Positions 5,380 to 6,325 of a stretch of DNA of 6,325 bases are shown piece after piece; within the stretch, counting starts at the first letter, position 1, and every line of letters starts with the position of its first letter. The DNA comes from an uncultured Chlamydiae bacterium (GTDB lineage Bacteria > Chlamydiota > Chlamydiia > Chlamydiales > CALBHK01): the NCBI GenBank assembly GCA_937894565.1, contig CALBHK010000370.1, positions 1-6,325 of the forward strand. Reading direction: 5' to 3'. A model generated the notes under the pieces. The model did not search any database and was not told the DNA's origin. It was given only the letters and a program-made list of their open reading frames with translations. Position numbers and translations under genes: made by a program.

Positions 5380-6325
<946 letters not shown>

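Overview
This window is nuclear-type eukaryotic ribosomal DNA. It holds a long AT-rich intergenic spacer (IGS), a probable RNA polymerase I start region, a 5' external transcribed spacer (5' ETS), and the first ~946 nt of an 18S (SSU) rRNA gene that runs off the right edge. I find no protein-coding gene that I would defend; the short open frames are chance frames in AT-rich DNA or frames inside rRNA. All supported features read left to right.

Organism: the SSU is clearly eukaryotic. Several variants recall microbial eukaryotes (SAR/alveolate-like or algal) rather than animals, for example ACCCAATCCTGATTCAGGG, GCCAAGGATGTTTTCATTAA and AAAGTTAGGGGATC. It is also divergent at positions that are nearly invariant elsewhere, so I place it only as a fast-evolving eukaryote, probably a protist, with low confidence. 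A nucleomorph or a parasite nucleus are both possible.

Layout. (1) 1-460: AT-rich spacer with a perfect 24-bp palindrome at 42-65. (2) 461-2280: a tandem array of about four subrepeats with a ~505-bp period. Each carries a palindromic GCTAGCAT box, a ~95-nt foldback with a GCGCAA/TTGCGC stem core, and a GTGCATTT box. Two central units are ~95% identical over 152 nt; the outer ones are diverged. (3) 2461-3160: a second tandem repeat, two diverged copies with an exact 350-bp period. (4) 3160-4500: very AT-rich spacer with a dispersed ~23-nt TTAACTCG-type motif, a pyrimidine-rich block and, ~700 bp on, a purine-rich block. (5) 4500-4860: more balanced sequence with a pyrimidine tract, ending at TATATATATAGGG, which resembles the plant Pol I initiator and sits in an inverted repeat. 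(6) ~4864-5379: inferred 5' ETS, with two stable hairpins just before the 18S. (7) 5380-6325: partial 18S rRNA.

How it works together: the spacer repeats upstream of a single promoter-like site fit the usual rDNA plan, in which IGS subrepeats act as enhancers, spacer promoters, terminators or replication-fork elements for the downstream rRNA unit. The most unusual content is the foldback family, the promoter-like inverted repeat, and the oddities in conserved parts of the SSU.
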